A stretch of DNA of 16,293 nt from assembly GCA_030594935.1 (NCBI GenBank), contig JAUVEE010000010.1, positions 1 through 16,293 of the forward strand, written 5' to 3'. Shown piece after piece: positions 6,997-12,744 of this stretch. The stretch is from a bacterium (GTDB lineage: Bacteria; Patescibacteriota; Minisyncoccia; Minisyncoccales; JAGLPU01). The position numbers and the translations under genes are program-made. The notes beneath the pieces are model-generated. The model was not told where the DNA came from. It saw only the letters and a list, made by a program, of their open reading frames with translations, and searched no databases. The stretch's first letter is position 1, and every line of letters starts with the position of its first letter.

Positions 6997-7734
6997 ATGT
7001 GGGATTATATAATTTTAGGGATATTGCAAGGGTTTTTTGAATGGGTTCCTATTTCCAGCGAAGGGATAGTGGCTTTAGCCAGCCAGTTTTTCATTGATGG
7101 AGTCAATCCAATAGATACGGCCCTGTTTCTGCATTTAGGCACTTTGTTGGCTGTTTTGGTCTATTTCCGCAAAGACTGGACAAAGGTCTTAACCTTAAAG
7201 GATCTTGATTTATTCCATTTTATAGCCATTGCCACGGCTGTCTCTCTTTTTATCGGCTTTATCATCTACAGCCTGATCAGGGATATTGCCATTGGCCCGG
7301 GATTATTGCTGGTAATGGGAATCGGACTCTTGCTGACCGCCTATTTTCAGAAACAGAAAAGAAGCCTTAATCTGAGCAAAAATTGGATGGCAATATTAGT
7401 GGGAGCATTGCAGGGATTGGCGGTAATTCCCGGGGTTTCCCGTTCCGGCTCCACTATTTTCGGCTTGTCCTTGGGAAGATTCACTCCCCAGGAGATATTA
7501 AAAATCTCCTATATGCTTTCAGCGCCGGCCGTGCTGGCTGCCAGCGCTTTAATCTTATTGAAAGATACGGATGTTATTATTGCTTCCTGGCCGGCTTTGA
7601 TAACGGCTTTTGCCGTTGGTTTTCTAAGCTTGGATTTCTTGCTTAAATTAGCCAAGAGAATAAACTTTTCTGTCTTTGCCTTAATCTTCGGCTTGCTTTG
7701 CTTGGGAGGAGCTGTCATTGGCTTCATAATCTAA
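6997..7734 (+). CDS. uppP: Undecaprenyl-diphosphatase UppP (BacA family)
   Basis: 245 residues, polytopic. Motif 1 reads QGFFEWVPISSEG (11-23), giving the (E/Q)XXXE pair Gln11/Glu15. Motif 2 is PGVSRSGST, the second half of the active site. UppP removes a phosphate from undecaprenyl pyrophosphate so the carrier can re-enter cell-wall synthesis, and its loss gives bacitracin sensitivity. The usual His of the S-S-T-G-H segment is replaced (SSEGI), a variant I associate with divergent bacterial and archaeal members. It is a little shorter than the E. coli enzyme. It is last in the three-gene operon, with a terminator 16 bases downstream. Confidence 0.93.
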   Translation: MWDYIILGILQGFFEWVPISSEGIVALASQFFIDGVNPIDTALFLHLGTLLAVLVYFRKDWTKVLTLKDLDLFHFIAIATAVSLFIGFIIYSLIRDIAIGPGLLLVMGIGLLLTAYFQKQKRSLNLSKNWMAILVGALQGLAVIPGVSRSGSTIFGLSLGRFTPQEILKISYMLSAPAVLAASALILLKDTDVIIASWPALITAFAVGFLSLDFLLKLAKRINFSVFALIFGLLCLGGAVIGFII

Positions 7735-7735
7735 A

Positions 7736-7870
7736 TTTTAAAAACAAAAAGACACTTTTGGTGTCTCTTTTTTAGGAGAATAAGGTGCTATTTCGTAAAT
7801 AGGAATTGGACAGCGGTTTGTCTAGATGCACCGTGGAGGCGGTATTTGTATAGACCACTGCCAATCCTGC
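7736..7870 (-). ncRNA. Candidate small RNA 2 of a tandem minus-strand set (about 135 nt)
   Basis: On the minus strand a promoter (7877-7906) is followed by a long imperfect hairpin covering 7805-7865. Its helices are ATTGG/CCAAT, CAG/CTG, GTCTA/TAGAC and ACCG/CGGT, all nested, giving about 17 bp. An unpaired pyrimidine-rich linker follows with AGCACCTT and TTCTCC (complement of 7774-7789), then the intrinsic terminator at 7750-7766. The order promoter, hairpin, AGCACCTT/TCTCC linker, terminator is the same as in the neighbouring candidate at 7921-8075. No protein is likely here because the only minus-strand open frame runs across promoter and terminator elements. Existence as an RNA is inferred from signals only. 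Confidence 0.45.
7750..7773. terminator. Bidirectional terminator: end of uppP operon and of minus-strand RNA 2
   Basis: AGACAC (7750-7755) and GTGTCT (7761-7766) with loop TTTTG. On the plus strand it is followed by C and six T (7767-7773). On the minus strand the same hairpin is followed by TTTTTGTTTTT (complement of 7739-7749). It can therefore end transcription from both sides. Confidence 0.75.
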
Positions 7871-7876
7871 AGTTAT

Positions 7877-7906
7877 CTTATATCATTGCCAAGCGGGAAC
7901 TGTCAA
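7877..7906 (-). promoter_or_regulatory. Minus-strand promoter for small RNA 2
   Basis: Read on the minus strand: TTGACA (complement of 7901-7906), an 18-base spacer ending in TGA, then TATAAG (complement of 7877-7882), giving an extended -10. A start near 7870 places the hairpin at the 5' end of the RNA. Confidence 0.55.
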
Positions 7907-7920
7907 ATATAGGGCATTTC

Positions 7921-7949
7921 AAAAAATAAAAAGATGTCAGGGACATCTT
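7921..7949 (-). terminator. Minus-strand intrinsic terminator of small RNA 1
   Basis: A perfect 8-bp stem, AAGATGTC/GACATCTT (7931-7938 with 7942-7949), with a 3-base loop. On the minus strand it is followed by TTTATTTTTT. On the plus strand only TTCTT follows, so its orientation is clearly minus. Confidence 0.7.
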
Positions 7950-8075
7950 CTTGGAGAGAAAATAAAGGTGCTGTTGTTGTGGAAAGGTGCTAAAAATAAA
8001 GAGATTATGCAGAGCAGGCCATAGCTGTGTCAGACCATTAAGCCTGCTCTGCGAGTGATTTGCTTGACAATATAT
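7921..8075 (-). ncRNA. Candidate small RNA 1 of a tandem minus-strand set (about 155 nt)
   Basis: Transcription from the minus-strand promoter at 8082-8110 would start near 8075. The RNA carries a perfect 11-bp hairpin (GCAGAGCAGGC/GCCTGCTCTGC, 8009-8019 with 8042-8052, 22-base loop). A long unpaired linker holds CTCTTTATTTTT, two AGCACCTTT motifs and TCTCTCC, and the terminator at 7931-7949 ends it. It shares the layout and the AGCACCTT and pyrimidine-rich motifs with candidate 2. The C-rich TCTCC segments could base-pair with GGAGA-type ribosome binding sites, a common mode for bacterial small RNAs, but that is speculation. No known RNA family (6S, tmRNA, SRP, RNase P) was recognised. Confidence 0.5.
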
Positions 8076-8081
8076 GAAATC

Positions 8082-8110
8082 ATCATACCATCTCAATTTA
8101 TTTTTGTCAA
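8082..8110 (-). promoter_or_regulatory. Near-consensus minus-strand promoter for small RNA 1
   Basis: Minus strand: TTGACA (complement of 8105-8110), exactly 17 bases, then TATGAT (complement of 8082-8087). This is one of the best promoter matches in the window and points into DNA with no protein gene. Confidence 0.65.
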
Positions 8111-8117
8111 AAACATT

Positions 8118-8263
8118 AAAAACAAAAAGAATGGCTCTGAGCCATTTTTTTACTGGGAGAGTGAAGCTATCAAAATGATATGCATTCACTCTCCCTTGAG
8201 ACGAAAGGCGGGAGGAGCCCTTCTCAAAAATAAAGAGCTATTAAGCAATAATAACTTATGCTT
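8118..8263 (-). ncRNA. Possible small RNA 3 of the tandem set, with an 18-bp hairpin
   Basis: On the minus strand the order is a hairpin ATTAAGCA/TGCTTAAT (8240-8266), then a linker with CTCTTTATTTTT (identical to small RNA 1 over 12 bases; 8226-8237 and 7992-8003) and GGCTCCTCCCGCC. A long hairpin follows at 8155-8195 (GGGAGAGTGAA/TTCACTCTCCC, continuing inside as GC and TATCA/TGATA with two single-base bulges), and then the terminator at 8130-8146. The promoter is less clear: TTGACA (complement of 8292-8297) has only weak -10 candidates (TAATCT at 17 bases). CCTCC would be an anti-Shine-Dalgarno-like sequence. The transcript limits are uncertain. Confidence 0.35.
8130..8151. terminator. Bidirectional hairpin terminator
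   Basis: AATGGCT (8130-8136) and AGCCATT (8140-8146) with loop CTG. Plus strand: T-run to 8151. Minus strand: CTTTTTGTTTTT follows (complement of 8118-8129). On the minus strand it would end the third candidate RNA. Confidence 0.65.
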
Positions 8264-8333
8264 AATAAAGATTATTTCATTTTGACAGATTTGTCAATTA
8301 TATTTTTTGTTGTAAAGAGAAGGCGTTATTTTT

Positions 8334-8361
8334 TTGACAAATTTAATATAATATGGATAAT
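8334..8361 (+). promoter_or_regulatory. Promoter of the unknown helical protein gene
   Basis: TTGACA (8334-8339), 16-base spacer, GATAAT (8356-8361). Transcription would start near 8368, which rules out the ATG at 8353 and supports the downstream ATG at 8416. A second TATAAT at 8347-8352 is only 7 bases from this -35. Confidence 0.55.
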
Positions 8362-8415
8362 GAAACTAGTCCTTTCATAAATTTTTGGGACAAAAAACCA
8401 GAGGAGGCGGAAAAA

Positions 8416-8928
8416 ATGAGCGGAACAGAAAAAGATGTAAAAGAAACAAATTACCAAAGGGGGGAAAGGCTGGCAAGAGAGGAATGTAAAATGAAAGAAG
8501 CAGCAGCAGATTCTATCAAATCGCTTCTTAAGGGGGGATCAATTGAAGAAGCCCTGTCAGTCGCCGGACTAGACGGAGTAGGGGCCCACCATAAGGTGAC
8601 CGGGCAGCTGGTGGATTATACTGCCAGAACGGGACCAATTGAAAATTGGATGGAGGCCATAGAGTTAAGAAAGGGGGCAGTTTCGGAGCATGAAGTTGAT
8701 CCGGTAGTCAAAAGGTTCATGACAAAGAGCGACCCTGAATCTGCGGTAAAAGCCGCTAAACTTGGAGCATCCAAGAATCAACTGCACAAATTAAAACGCT
8801 TCCTTGTCCGCGGCGGGCATATTAATTCATTGGCAGAGCTGGGCTTATCAGTTACTCCGGGAGAAATTTGCGCCGTGACAAAAGCTTATAACCAAAAGAA
8901 AAAGGCATTGGCAACTTGTCTTGAATAA
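8416..8928 (+). CDS. Unknown helical protein, 170 residues
   Basis: I prefer the ATG at 8416 over the in-frame ATG at 8353. GAGGAGG at 8401-8407 is a strong, well-spaced Shine-Dalgarno, whereas the upstream ATG sits inside the promoter. The protein is soluble, with no signal peptide or membrane helix, and mostly helical by composition. A charged N-terminus (MSGTEKDVKETNYQRGERLA) precedes several short helix-turn-like segments (IEEALSVAGLDGVGAHHK, DPESAVKAAKLGASKNQLHK, LAELGLSVTPGEICAVTKAY). The repeated helix-loop pattern ending in GL/GA/GLS might form a small alpha-solenoid or nucleic-acid-binding fold, but no family is recognised. A terminator follows 11 bases after the stop, so the gene is monocistronic. 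Confidence 0.75.
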   Translation: MSGTEKDVKETNYQRGERLAREECKMKEAAADSIKSLLKGGSIEEALSVAGLDGVGAHHKVTGQLVDYTARTGPIENWMEAIELRKGAVSEHEVDPVVKRFMTKSDPESAVKAAKLGASKNQLHKLKRFLVRGGHINSLAELGLSVTPGEICAVTKAYNQKKKALATCLE

Positions 8929-8939
8929 AAAATAAAAAT

Positions 8940-8962
8940 AGCGGCTTCGGCCGTTTCTTTTT
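8940..8962 (+). terminator. Intrinsic terminator with UUCG tetraloop
   Basis: AGCGGC-TTCG-GCCGTT (8940-8955, one G-T wobble) followed by TCTTTTT. It closes the gene ending at 8928. Confidence 0.8.
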
Positions 8963-8968
8963 ATGAAA

Positions 8969-8997
8969 TTGTGTTTAAACAGGAAAAGAGGTAAAAT
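8969..8997 (+). promoter_or_regulatory. Promoter of the cation transporter gene, apparently leaderless
   Basis: TTGTGT (8969-8974), 17-base spacer, TAAAAT (8992-8997). The ATG at 9004 lies 7 bases after the -10, the expected start point. An AGAGG at 8987-8991 precedes the predicted start of the RNA and so may not act as a ribosome binding site. Confidence 0.45.
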
Positions 8998-9003
8998 AAT
9001 AAT

Positions 9004-10209
9004 ATGAATAAAGAAGCGGTCTCAATTTTAAGCATCTGGGTTAATATCTTTTTAGGAATCAGTAAAGTAGCGGTTGGCGCGGTTATTAACAGCGCCGCTT
9101 TAATAGCTGACGGCATTCATTCCGCCACCGACTTTTTGTCTTCTCTGGGAGTTTACTTTGGCATCAGAGCGGCTCAAAAGCCGGTTGACAAGGAGCATCC
9201 TTACGGACATTACGCGGCGGAAACAATCAGCGGAATGTTTGTGGTTTTTTTCTTGGCGGTTTCCGGCCTTTGGATCATCTTTGAAGGCGTGGAGAGCGTT
9301 TTAAGTCCGGAAGCCGTCCGTTTCAGCTTTTGGGGAATAGCAGTGATCGTTCTTTCCGTGTTTGCGAACGAAGGAATGGCTCGTTTAAAGTTTAAATGCG
9401 GCGGACAGGAGGAGAGTTTGGCTTTGGTCGCCGATGCCGAGCATTCCCGATCCGATGCTCTTTCTTCCGTCGGAGTATTGATCGGTCTTCTATTGGTTGA
9501 GTATTTTCTTTTTATTGACGGCTTGGTCGCTGTCCTTATCGGTATTTATATTCTTCAGAAAAGCTATTCTTTGGGCCGTGAAGTGATGGACAATCTATTG
9601 GGAGTTATGGATGAAGAAACAGAGAATCTTATAACAAAGCACTGCCGGGAAAAAAGCATTTCCGTCGTTTCTCTTAAAACCCGCAAAATAGGATCAGCGA
9701 CCTTTGCTGAAATAGCTATTGAACTTGATTCAGGGCTGTCGGTGGGTGAAGCGGAAGAATTTTCCCGAAAGCTGCAAAATGATCTGCTTTCAAAGATCAA
9801 AAAATTAAAATATGTCGTGATCCAAATTAAATCTCACCAGCGCAAATTGAGCTTGATCAGGCAGAAATGGGGAAAGGGAATGGGCTGGAGAGGGAAGCTT
9901 ATCGTCAAGAAAGACGGATACAGGATAATTATTCCTTTTAAGGAGGGAAAATTTAACGCTGATTTTGGCAGTTCTGAATATTTGATCATAGACAAAAAAC
10001 AAGGGGAAACGAACAGAAAAGAAATCAAAAATCCCTATTATGGACCGGAAGGAGGGCATGGAGTGAAATTTATAAGATCAGTGCTGCCGGACGAAGTAAT
10101 AGTTAAGAATATAGGGGAAGGAGCCAAAGAAAGATTAATGGAAATGGGCGTTAAGGTAAGGATAGTTTCCGATGAAGCGGAAATAAAAGAAATCATTGAC
10201 AAGAGATAA
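9004..10209 (+). CDS. Cation diffusion facilitator fused to a NifX-like (dinitrogenase cofactor biosynthesis) domain
   Basis: 401 residues, about 100 longer than a typical CDF. The membrane part (1-200) has about six helices. TM2 contains ADGIHSATD (Asp36, His39, Asp43) and TM5 ADAEHSRSD (Asp144, His147, Asp151), the HxxxD pairs of the transport site of this Zn/Fe/Mn exporter family. Residues about 205-285 form the usual cytoplasmic CDF domain (ATFAEIAIELDSGLSVGEAE). Residues about 305-401 resemble the NifX/NafY-type fold: IIIPFKEGKFNADFGSSEYL, then NPYYGPEGGHG, IGEGAKERLMEMGVKVRIV and an acidic final helix. That domain binds Fe-S or metal cofactors in nitrogenase maturation but also occurs widely outside it. 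The fusion suggests metal sensing or delivery, possibly iron. The upstream promoter appears leaderless. Confidence 0.85.
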   Translation: MNKEAVSILSIWVNIFLGISKVAVGAVINSAALIADGIHSATDFLSSLGVYFGIRAAQKPVDKEHPYGHYAAETISGMFVVFFLAVSGLWIIFEGVESVLSPEAVRFSFWGIAVIVLSVFANEGMARLKFKCGGQEESLALVADAEHSRSDALSSVGVLIGLLLVEYFLFIDGLVAVLIGIYILQKSYSLGREVMDNLLGVMDEETENLITKHCREKSISVVSLKTRKIGSATFAEIAIELDSGLSVGEAEEFSRKLQNDLLSKIKKLKYVVIQIKSHQRKLSLIRQKWGKGMGWRGKLIVKKDGYRIIIPFKEGKFNADFGSSEYLIIDKKQGETNRKEIKNPYYGPEGGHGVKFIRSVLPDEVIVKNIGEGAKERLMEMGVKVRIVSDEAEIKEIIDKR

Positions 10210-10274
10210 AGAAGGTATAATAATGTATATTATTGAAGCTTGAAAGTCGATTAATAACTAAAGATTATAATAAT

Positions 10275-10472
10275 ATGGCCCAAGTAGATAAAGTAAAATG
10301 CGTTGGCTGCGGCGCTTGCGTTCAAGCTTGTCCCAATGGGGCGGTGCAAATAGGAGAAGACGGCAAAGCCGAAGTTGACCAGGAAAAATGCCAAAGCTGC
10401 GGCAGATGCGTTGAAGTCTGCCCGATGCAGGCGATAACCAAGACAGAAAAAGCAAAAGAGGAAAACGAGTAA
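10275..10472 (+). CDS. 2[4Fe-4S] ferredoxin
   Basis: 65 residues from the ATG at 10275. Two complete CxxCxxCxxxCP motifs, CVGCGACVQACP (Cys9, 12, 15, 19) and CQSCGRCVEVCP (Cys39, 42, 45, 49), each bind a [4Fe-4S] cluster, with the usual internal symmetry. The length fits clostridial-type ferredoxins plus a short charged tail. An in-frame TTG at 10233 would add 14 residues but is a poorer start. TATAAT at 10266-10271 lies directly before the ATG, and TTGACA at 10196 has only poorly spaced partners, so the promoter is unresolved. The position just before the respiratory operon makes it a natural candidate electron donor to that complex, although a terminator separates them. Confidence 0.92.
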   Translation: MAQVDKVKCVGCGACVQACPNGAVQIGEDGKAEVDQEKCQSCGRCVEVCPMQAITKTEKAKEENE

Positions 10473-10483
10473 ACATTCCAATC

Positions 10484-10509
10484 AGCTGTCCCTCAAGGGC
10501 AGCTTTTTT
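10484..10509 (+). terminator. Intrinsic terminator after the ferredoxin
   Basis: AGCTGTCC (10484-10491) and GGGCAGCT (10497-10504), 8 bp with one T-G wobble and a 5-base loop, followed by a T-run to 10509. It insulates the next promoter. Confidence 0.85.
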
Positions 10510-10528
10510 GTAACTGGGGAAAACTTAG

Positions 10529-10557
10529 TTGACAGATAGGGGGTGGGGGTATATAAT
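10529..10557 (+). promoter_or_regulatory. Perfect-consensus sigma70 promoter of the regulator-respiratory complex operon
   Basis: TTGACA (10529-10534), exactly 17 bases, TATAAT (10552-10557). The first credible start codon (10567) is 10 bases after the -10, so the mRNA is leaderless or nearly so. This is the strongest promoter in the window and would be strongly on unless repressed. Confidence 0.85.
10536..10552 (+). promoter_or_regulatory. G-tract operator candidate for the CsoR-family regulator
   Basis: The spacer between -35 and -10 reads ATA-GGGGGTGGGGG-TAT. CsoR/RcnR/FrmR-family repressors typically bind G or C tracts flanked by ATA/TAT. The site sits under RNA polymerase and immediately before the regulator's own gene, as expected for autoregulation. 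Confidence 0.6.
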
Positions 10558-10566
10558 GCACTTATT

Positions 10567-10821
10567 ATGGAAGAACAAAAAGATTTGACCAGGAGGCTTA
10601 ATATAATCAAGGGCCAGATAGACGGCCTGTCTAAATTAGTGGAAACAAAACCCGAAGACTGCCAGGGCGTTTTAAACCAGTTTAAAGCGATAGATTCCGG
10701 CTTGAAAAAAGTGGTGGAATTATACATTAAGAAAAATATGAAATTCTGCCTGCGCACGGTGCATTCCAAGGACAAGAAGATGATTAATAGTCTGATGGAA
10801 AGATTAATTAAAGAAAAATAA
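10567..10821 (+). CDS. CsoR/RcnR-family repressor, CstR-like (persulfide-type) ligand pattern
   Basis: 84 residues, the normal size for this all-helical tetrameric repressor family, with LTRRLNIIKGQIDGLSKLVE at 7-26 (the RLxxIxGQ helix). Cys32 and Cys61 are 29 apart, matching the Cys pair of the family. The position four before the second Cys, His in copper-sensing CsoR (pattern C-H-C), is Asn57. A Cys pair without the His is the pattern of the persulfide sensor CstR (Cys31/Cys60 in Staphylococcus aureus). The ATG at 10567 is chosen because an upstream in-frame GTG (10543) lies inside the promoter. The stop overlaps the next start (TAATG), so the regulator is the first gene of the respiratory operon and probably represses it until its inducer appears. 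Sensing chemistry is inferred from the residues. Confidence 0.85.
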   Translation: MEEQKDLTRRLNIIKGQIDGLSKLVETKPEDCQGVLNQFKAIDSGLKKVVELYIKKNMKFCLRTVHSKDKKMINSLMERLIKEK

Positions 10822-11300
10822 TGCTTGCTTTTTTTATCATATTTATTTTTTCTTTGCTTTTCTATCTGCTTTTGACCGTGGGTTCGGGCGATATTCTTTT
10901 CTGGAGCAGAGAAGAAATTATCCTAGGCCTTTTATTTTCCGGAGTGACGGCTTTAGCGTTGAAACGATTGCTTGATTTAAGACTTGATCTGAAATTTTTA
11001 AATCCCTGGAGAGGATTTTTGTTTTTTATCTATATCATCGGGCCGTTTTTGTTTGCCTTGACCAAAGCCAATCTTGATGTTGCTCGGAGAGTCATTACCG
11101 GAAAAATAAAGCCAAGAATTATCAAGATATCTCCCGGCTTAAATTCAGCTCTGGGCGCAACTCTGCTGGCGAATTCCATTACTCTTACTCCGGGAACGCT
11201 TACCGTTGACATAGATGAAGAAAACAATCTTTATATTCATTGCCTTTATTCAAAACCAAAACTTAAAGAAGTTTGGTGGCTTAAAAAAATCACAGAATGA
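10821..11300 (+). CDS. mnhE: MnhE/MbhA-like subunit of Mrp-type antiporter module
   Basis: 159 residues, two or three N-terminal membrane helices and a cytoplasmic domain containing NSITLTPGTLTVDIDEENNL, the hallmark of MnhE. It overlaps the regulator stop by one base and the next gene by four. In membrane-bound hydrogenase and sulfane reductase complexes this is subunit A, part of the sodium/proton antiporter-like half that is also found in free-standing Mrp antiporters. Confidence 0.92.
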   Translation: MLAFFIIFIFSLLFYLLLTVGSGDILFWSREEIILGLLFSGVTALALKRLLDLRLDLKFLNPWRGFLFFIYIIGPFLFALTKANLDVARRVITGKIKPRIIKISPGLNSALGATLLANSITLTPGTLTVDIDEENNLYIHCLYSKPKLKEVWWLKKITE

Positions 11301-11563
11301 TACTCCTTGCTTCAAAATTTATCTGGGTGGCAATAATTCTGATTTTCTTGATTTTTATCTGTTTGATCAGGGCTATTTTAGGCCCGACTGTTCCGGACAG
11401 AGTGGTTGCCCTGGACACCATAAATACTTTAGCCACAGCCATTTTAGTGATGCTTGGCATAGCTTTTGAAGAGATTATTTATATAGACGTGGCCATTGTT
11501 TATGTTCTTTTATCTTTCGTGTCCACCCTGTATTTCTCTAAACAATTAGAAAAGAAATTATGA
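11297..11563 (+). CDS. mnhF: MnhF/MbhB-like subunit
   Basis: 88 residues, three membrane helices. The loop RAILGPTVPDRVVALDTIN (25-43) is the MrpF/MnhF signature. Four-base overlaps on both sides (ATGA) indicate translational coupling. It is part of the small antiporter subcomplex with MnhE and MnhG. Confidence 0.93.
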   Translation: MILLASKFIWVAIILIFLIFICLIRAILGPTVPDRVVALDTINTLATAILVMLGIAFEEIIYIDVAIVYVLLSFVSTLYFSKQLEKKL

Positions 11564-11853
11564 TCTTTGTCTATCTTCTTTTAACTATTGGATTAATATT
11601 TCAAATTTTCGGGGTTTTAGCCTTGCACCGGTTTCCTGATGTTTACACCAGACTGCACGGGGCGACAATATGCACCACTTTCGGCTCTATTTTCTTGTAT
11701 TTGGGAGTCATTGTCTATGGATTATCCCTTAGCTTCAGTGTCCATGTTTTTTTGATTATGGTGATTTTATTGATTACTAATCCCACCGCTTCCCACGCGA
11801 TAGCCAGGGCCGCTTACAGAAGCGGAATTTCGCCCCGGGAAGACGAAAAATAA
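11560..11853 (+). CDS. mnhG: MnhG/MbhC-like subunit
   Basis: 97 residues, three membrane helices. LHRFPDVYTRLHGATICTTF (22-41) is the conserved MnhG segment, and NPTASHAIARAAYRSG near the end is also typical. The gene overlaps mnhF by four bases, and the next start follows after one base. Confidence 0.93.
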   Translation: MIFVYLLLTIGLIFQIFGVLALHRFPDVYTRLHGATICTTFGSIFLYLGVIVYGLSLSFSVHVFLIMVILLITNPTASHAIARAAYRSGISPREDEK

Positions 11854-11854
11854 T

Positions 11855-12094
11855 ATGCTTATTCAAATTTTAATTTTAACAGGAATAGCGCTAACAGCTT
11901 TCTTGGCCCTAAAAAGCAAAGACTTGTTGGTTTCCGTTGTTTATTTAGCGGCAATGAGCTTGATGCTGGCAATTGAATTCTATATTCTGCAGGCTCCTGA
12001 TGTGGCTATTGCCGAAGCCGCCATCGGAGCGGGGCTGACTACCGCTATTTATGTCATAGCCATTAAAAAAACCGAGCGAATGGAACATGATTAA
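11855..12094 (+). CDS. mbhD: MbhD-like subunit (DUF4040)
   Basis: 79 residues, three membrane helices. QAPDVAIAEAAIGAGLTTA (46-64) is the DUF4040/MbhD signature, equivalent to part of the C-terminal end of MnhA. As a free small protein it points to an MBH/MBS-type complex rather than an Mrp antiporter, where it is fused to the large MnhA, for which no gene is present here. Confidence 0.92.
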   Translation: MLIQILILTGIALTAFLALKSKDLLVSVVYLAAMSLMLAIEFYILQAPDVAIAEAAIGAGLTTAIYVIAIKKTERMEHD

Positions 12095-12344
12095 AAAAAT
12101 AACCCTGACAATTTTATTTGCTTTTCTTTTAGCTGCGGCCTTGTCCCTGCATCCTTTTGGCGAACCCGTTTTCACTGAAATGGATGATTACTTTATTCAA
12201 AACGGGCAGGAAGAGACCGGGAGCAATAATATCGTGGCGGCGGTATTGTTTGACTATCGTTGTTTAGACACCTTGGGAGAAGCCAGCATATTATTCGGAG
12301 CCGCCGTCGGAGTATTCATCATATCAAGGAAAAAATATGTCTAA
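12087..12344 (+). CDS. mbhE: MbhE-like subunit
   Basis: 85 residues: an N-terminal helix, a polar middle, then NNIVAAVLFDYRCLDTLGEA (47-66), the conserved MbhE/MnhA-terminal motif (N-I-V-x-x-V-x-x-D-Y-R-x-x-D-T-x-G-E), and a second helix. It overlaps the previous and next genes by eight bases each. Confidence 0.9.
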   Translation: MIKKITLTILFAFLLAAALSLHPFGEPVFTEMDDYFIQNGQEETGSNNIVAAVLFDYRCLDTLGEASILFGAAVGVFIISRKKYV

Positions 12345-12744
12345 AATAGTAAAAACCATTACTTGTCTTGTTTCTCTTCCCATAATTGTTTTTGGCTTGT
12401 ATATTATTTCTCACGGCCATTTGACTCCGGGGGGAGGATTTGCCGGCGGAGCGATAATAGCCACCCTGGTTGCTTTGCTGGCAGTGGCTTTTGAGAAAAG
12501 ATTGTCTCAACAATTGTTTTCCCTGGCCGAAAGCCTGGGACTGCTGCTGTTTATTATTTTGGGGTTTTTCGGGCTTTCCTCCAGCTTTTTCCATAATTTT
12601 TTAGCTAAAGCTGTTTCGTTCGGTCCAAATCCTGGCTCTATCAATAGCGGGGGAGTTATTCCTTTAATGAACTTGGCCGTGGGGATAGAAGTCTTTGGGG
12701 CCTTGTCCTTGATTATTTTATTAATGTCTCAAAAAAATGATTAG
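12337..12744 (+). CDS. mnhB: MnhB/MbhF-like subunit
   Basis: 135 residues, four membrane helices. YIISHGHLTPGGGFAGGAI (22-40) is the MnhB signature, and the NLAVGIEVFGAL stretch near the end is also family-typical. It overlaps both neighbours by eight bases. Confidence 0.92.
   Translation: MSKIVKTITCLVSLPIIVFGLYIISHGHLTPGGGFAGGAIIATLVALLAVAFEKRLSQQLFSLAESLGLLLFIILGFFGLSSSFFHNFLAKAVSFGPNPGSINSGGVIPLMNLAVGIEVFGALSLIILLMSQKND

Noticed and set aside
7969..8022. Short plus-strand leader peptide starting at the GTG after GGAGAG
   Set aside because: It has no downstream gene to regulate in range, and the SD-like and GTG sequences are the complement of the shared small-RNA linker motif.
7878..8189. 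A 103-codon minus-strand open frame
   Set aside because: It covers two promoters' worth of signals, a hairpin and an intrinsic terminator, has no Shine-Dalgarno and low-complexity content. The non-coding RNA reading explains the region better.
8155..8195. Miniature inverted-repeat transposon
   Set aside because: No target-site duplication, no transposase and only one copy in the window.
10223..10243. Seven-codon ORF before the ferredoxin
   Set aside because: No ribosome binding site and too short to support as a leader peptide.
10543..10566. GTG start giving a 92-residue regulator
   Set aside because: It lies inside the promoter spacer and operator, so it would not be transcribed. The ATG at 10567 gives the family's usual length.
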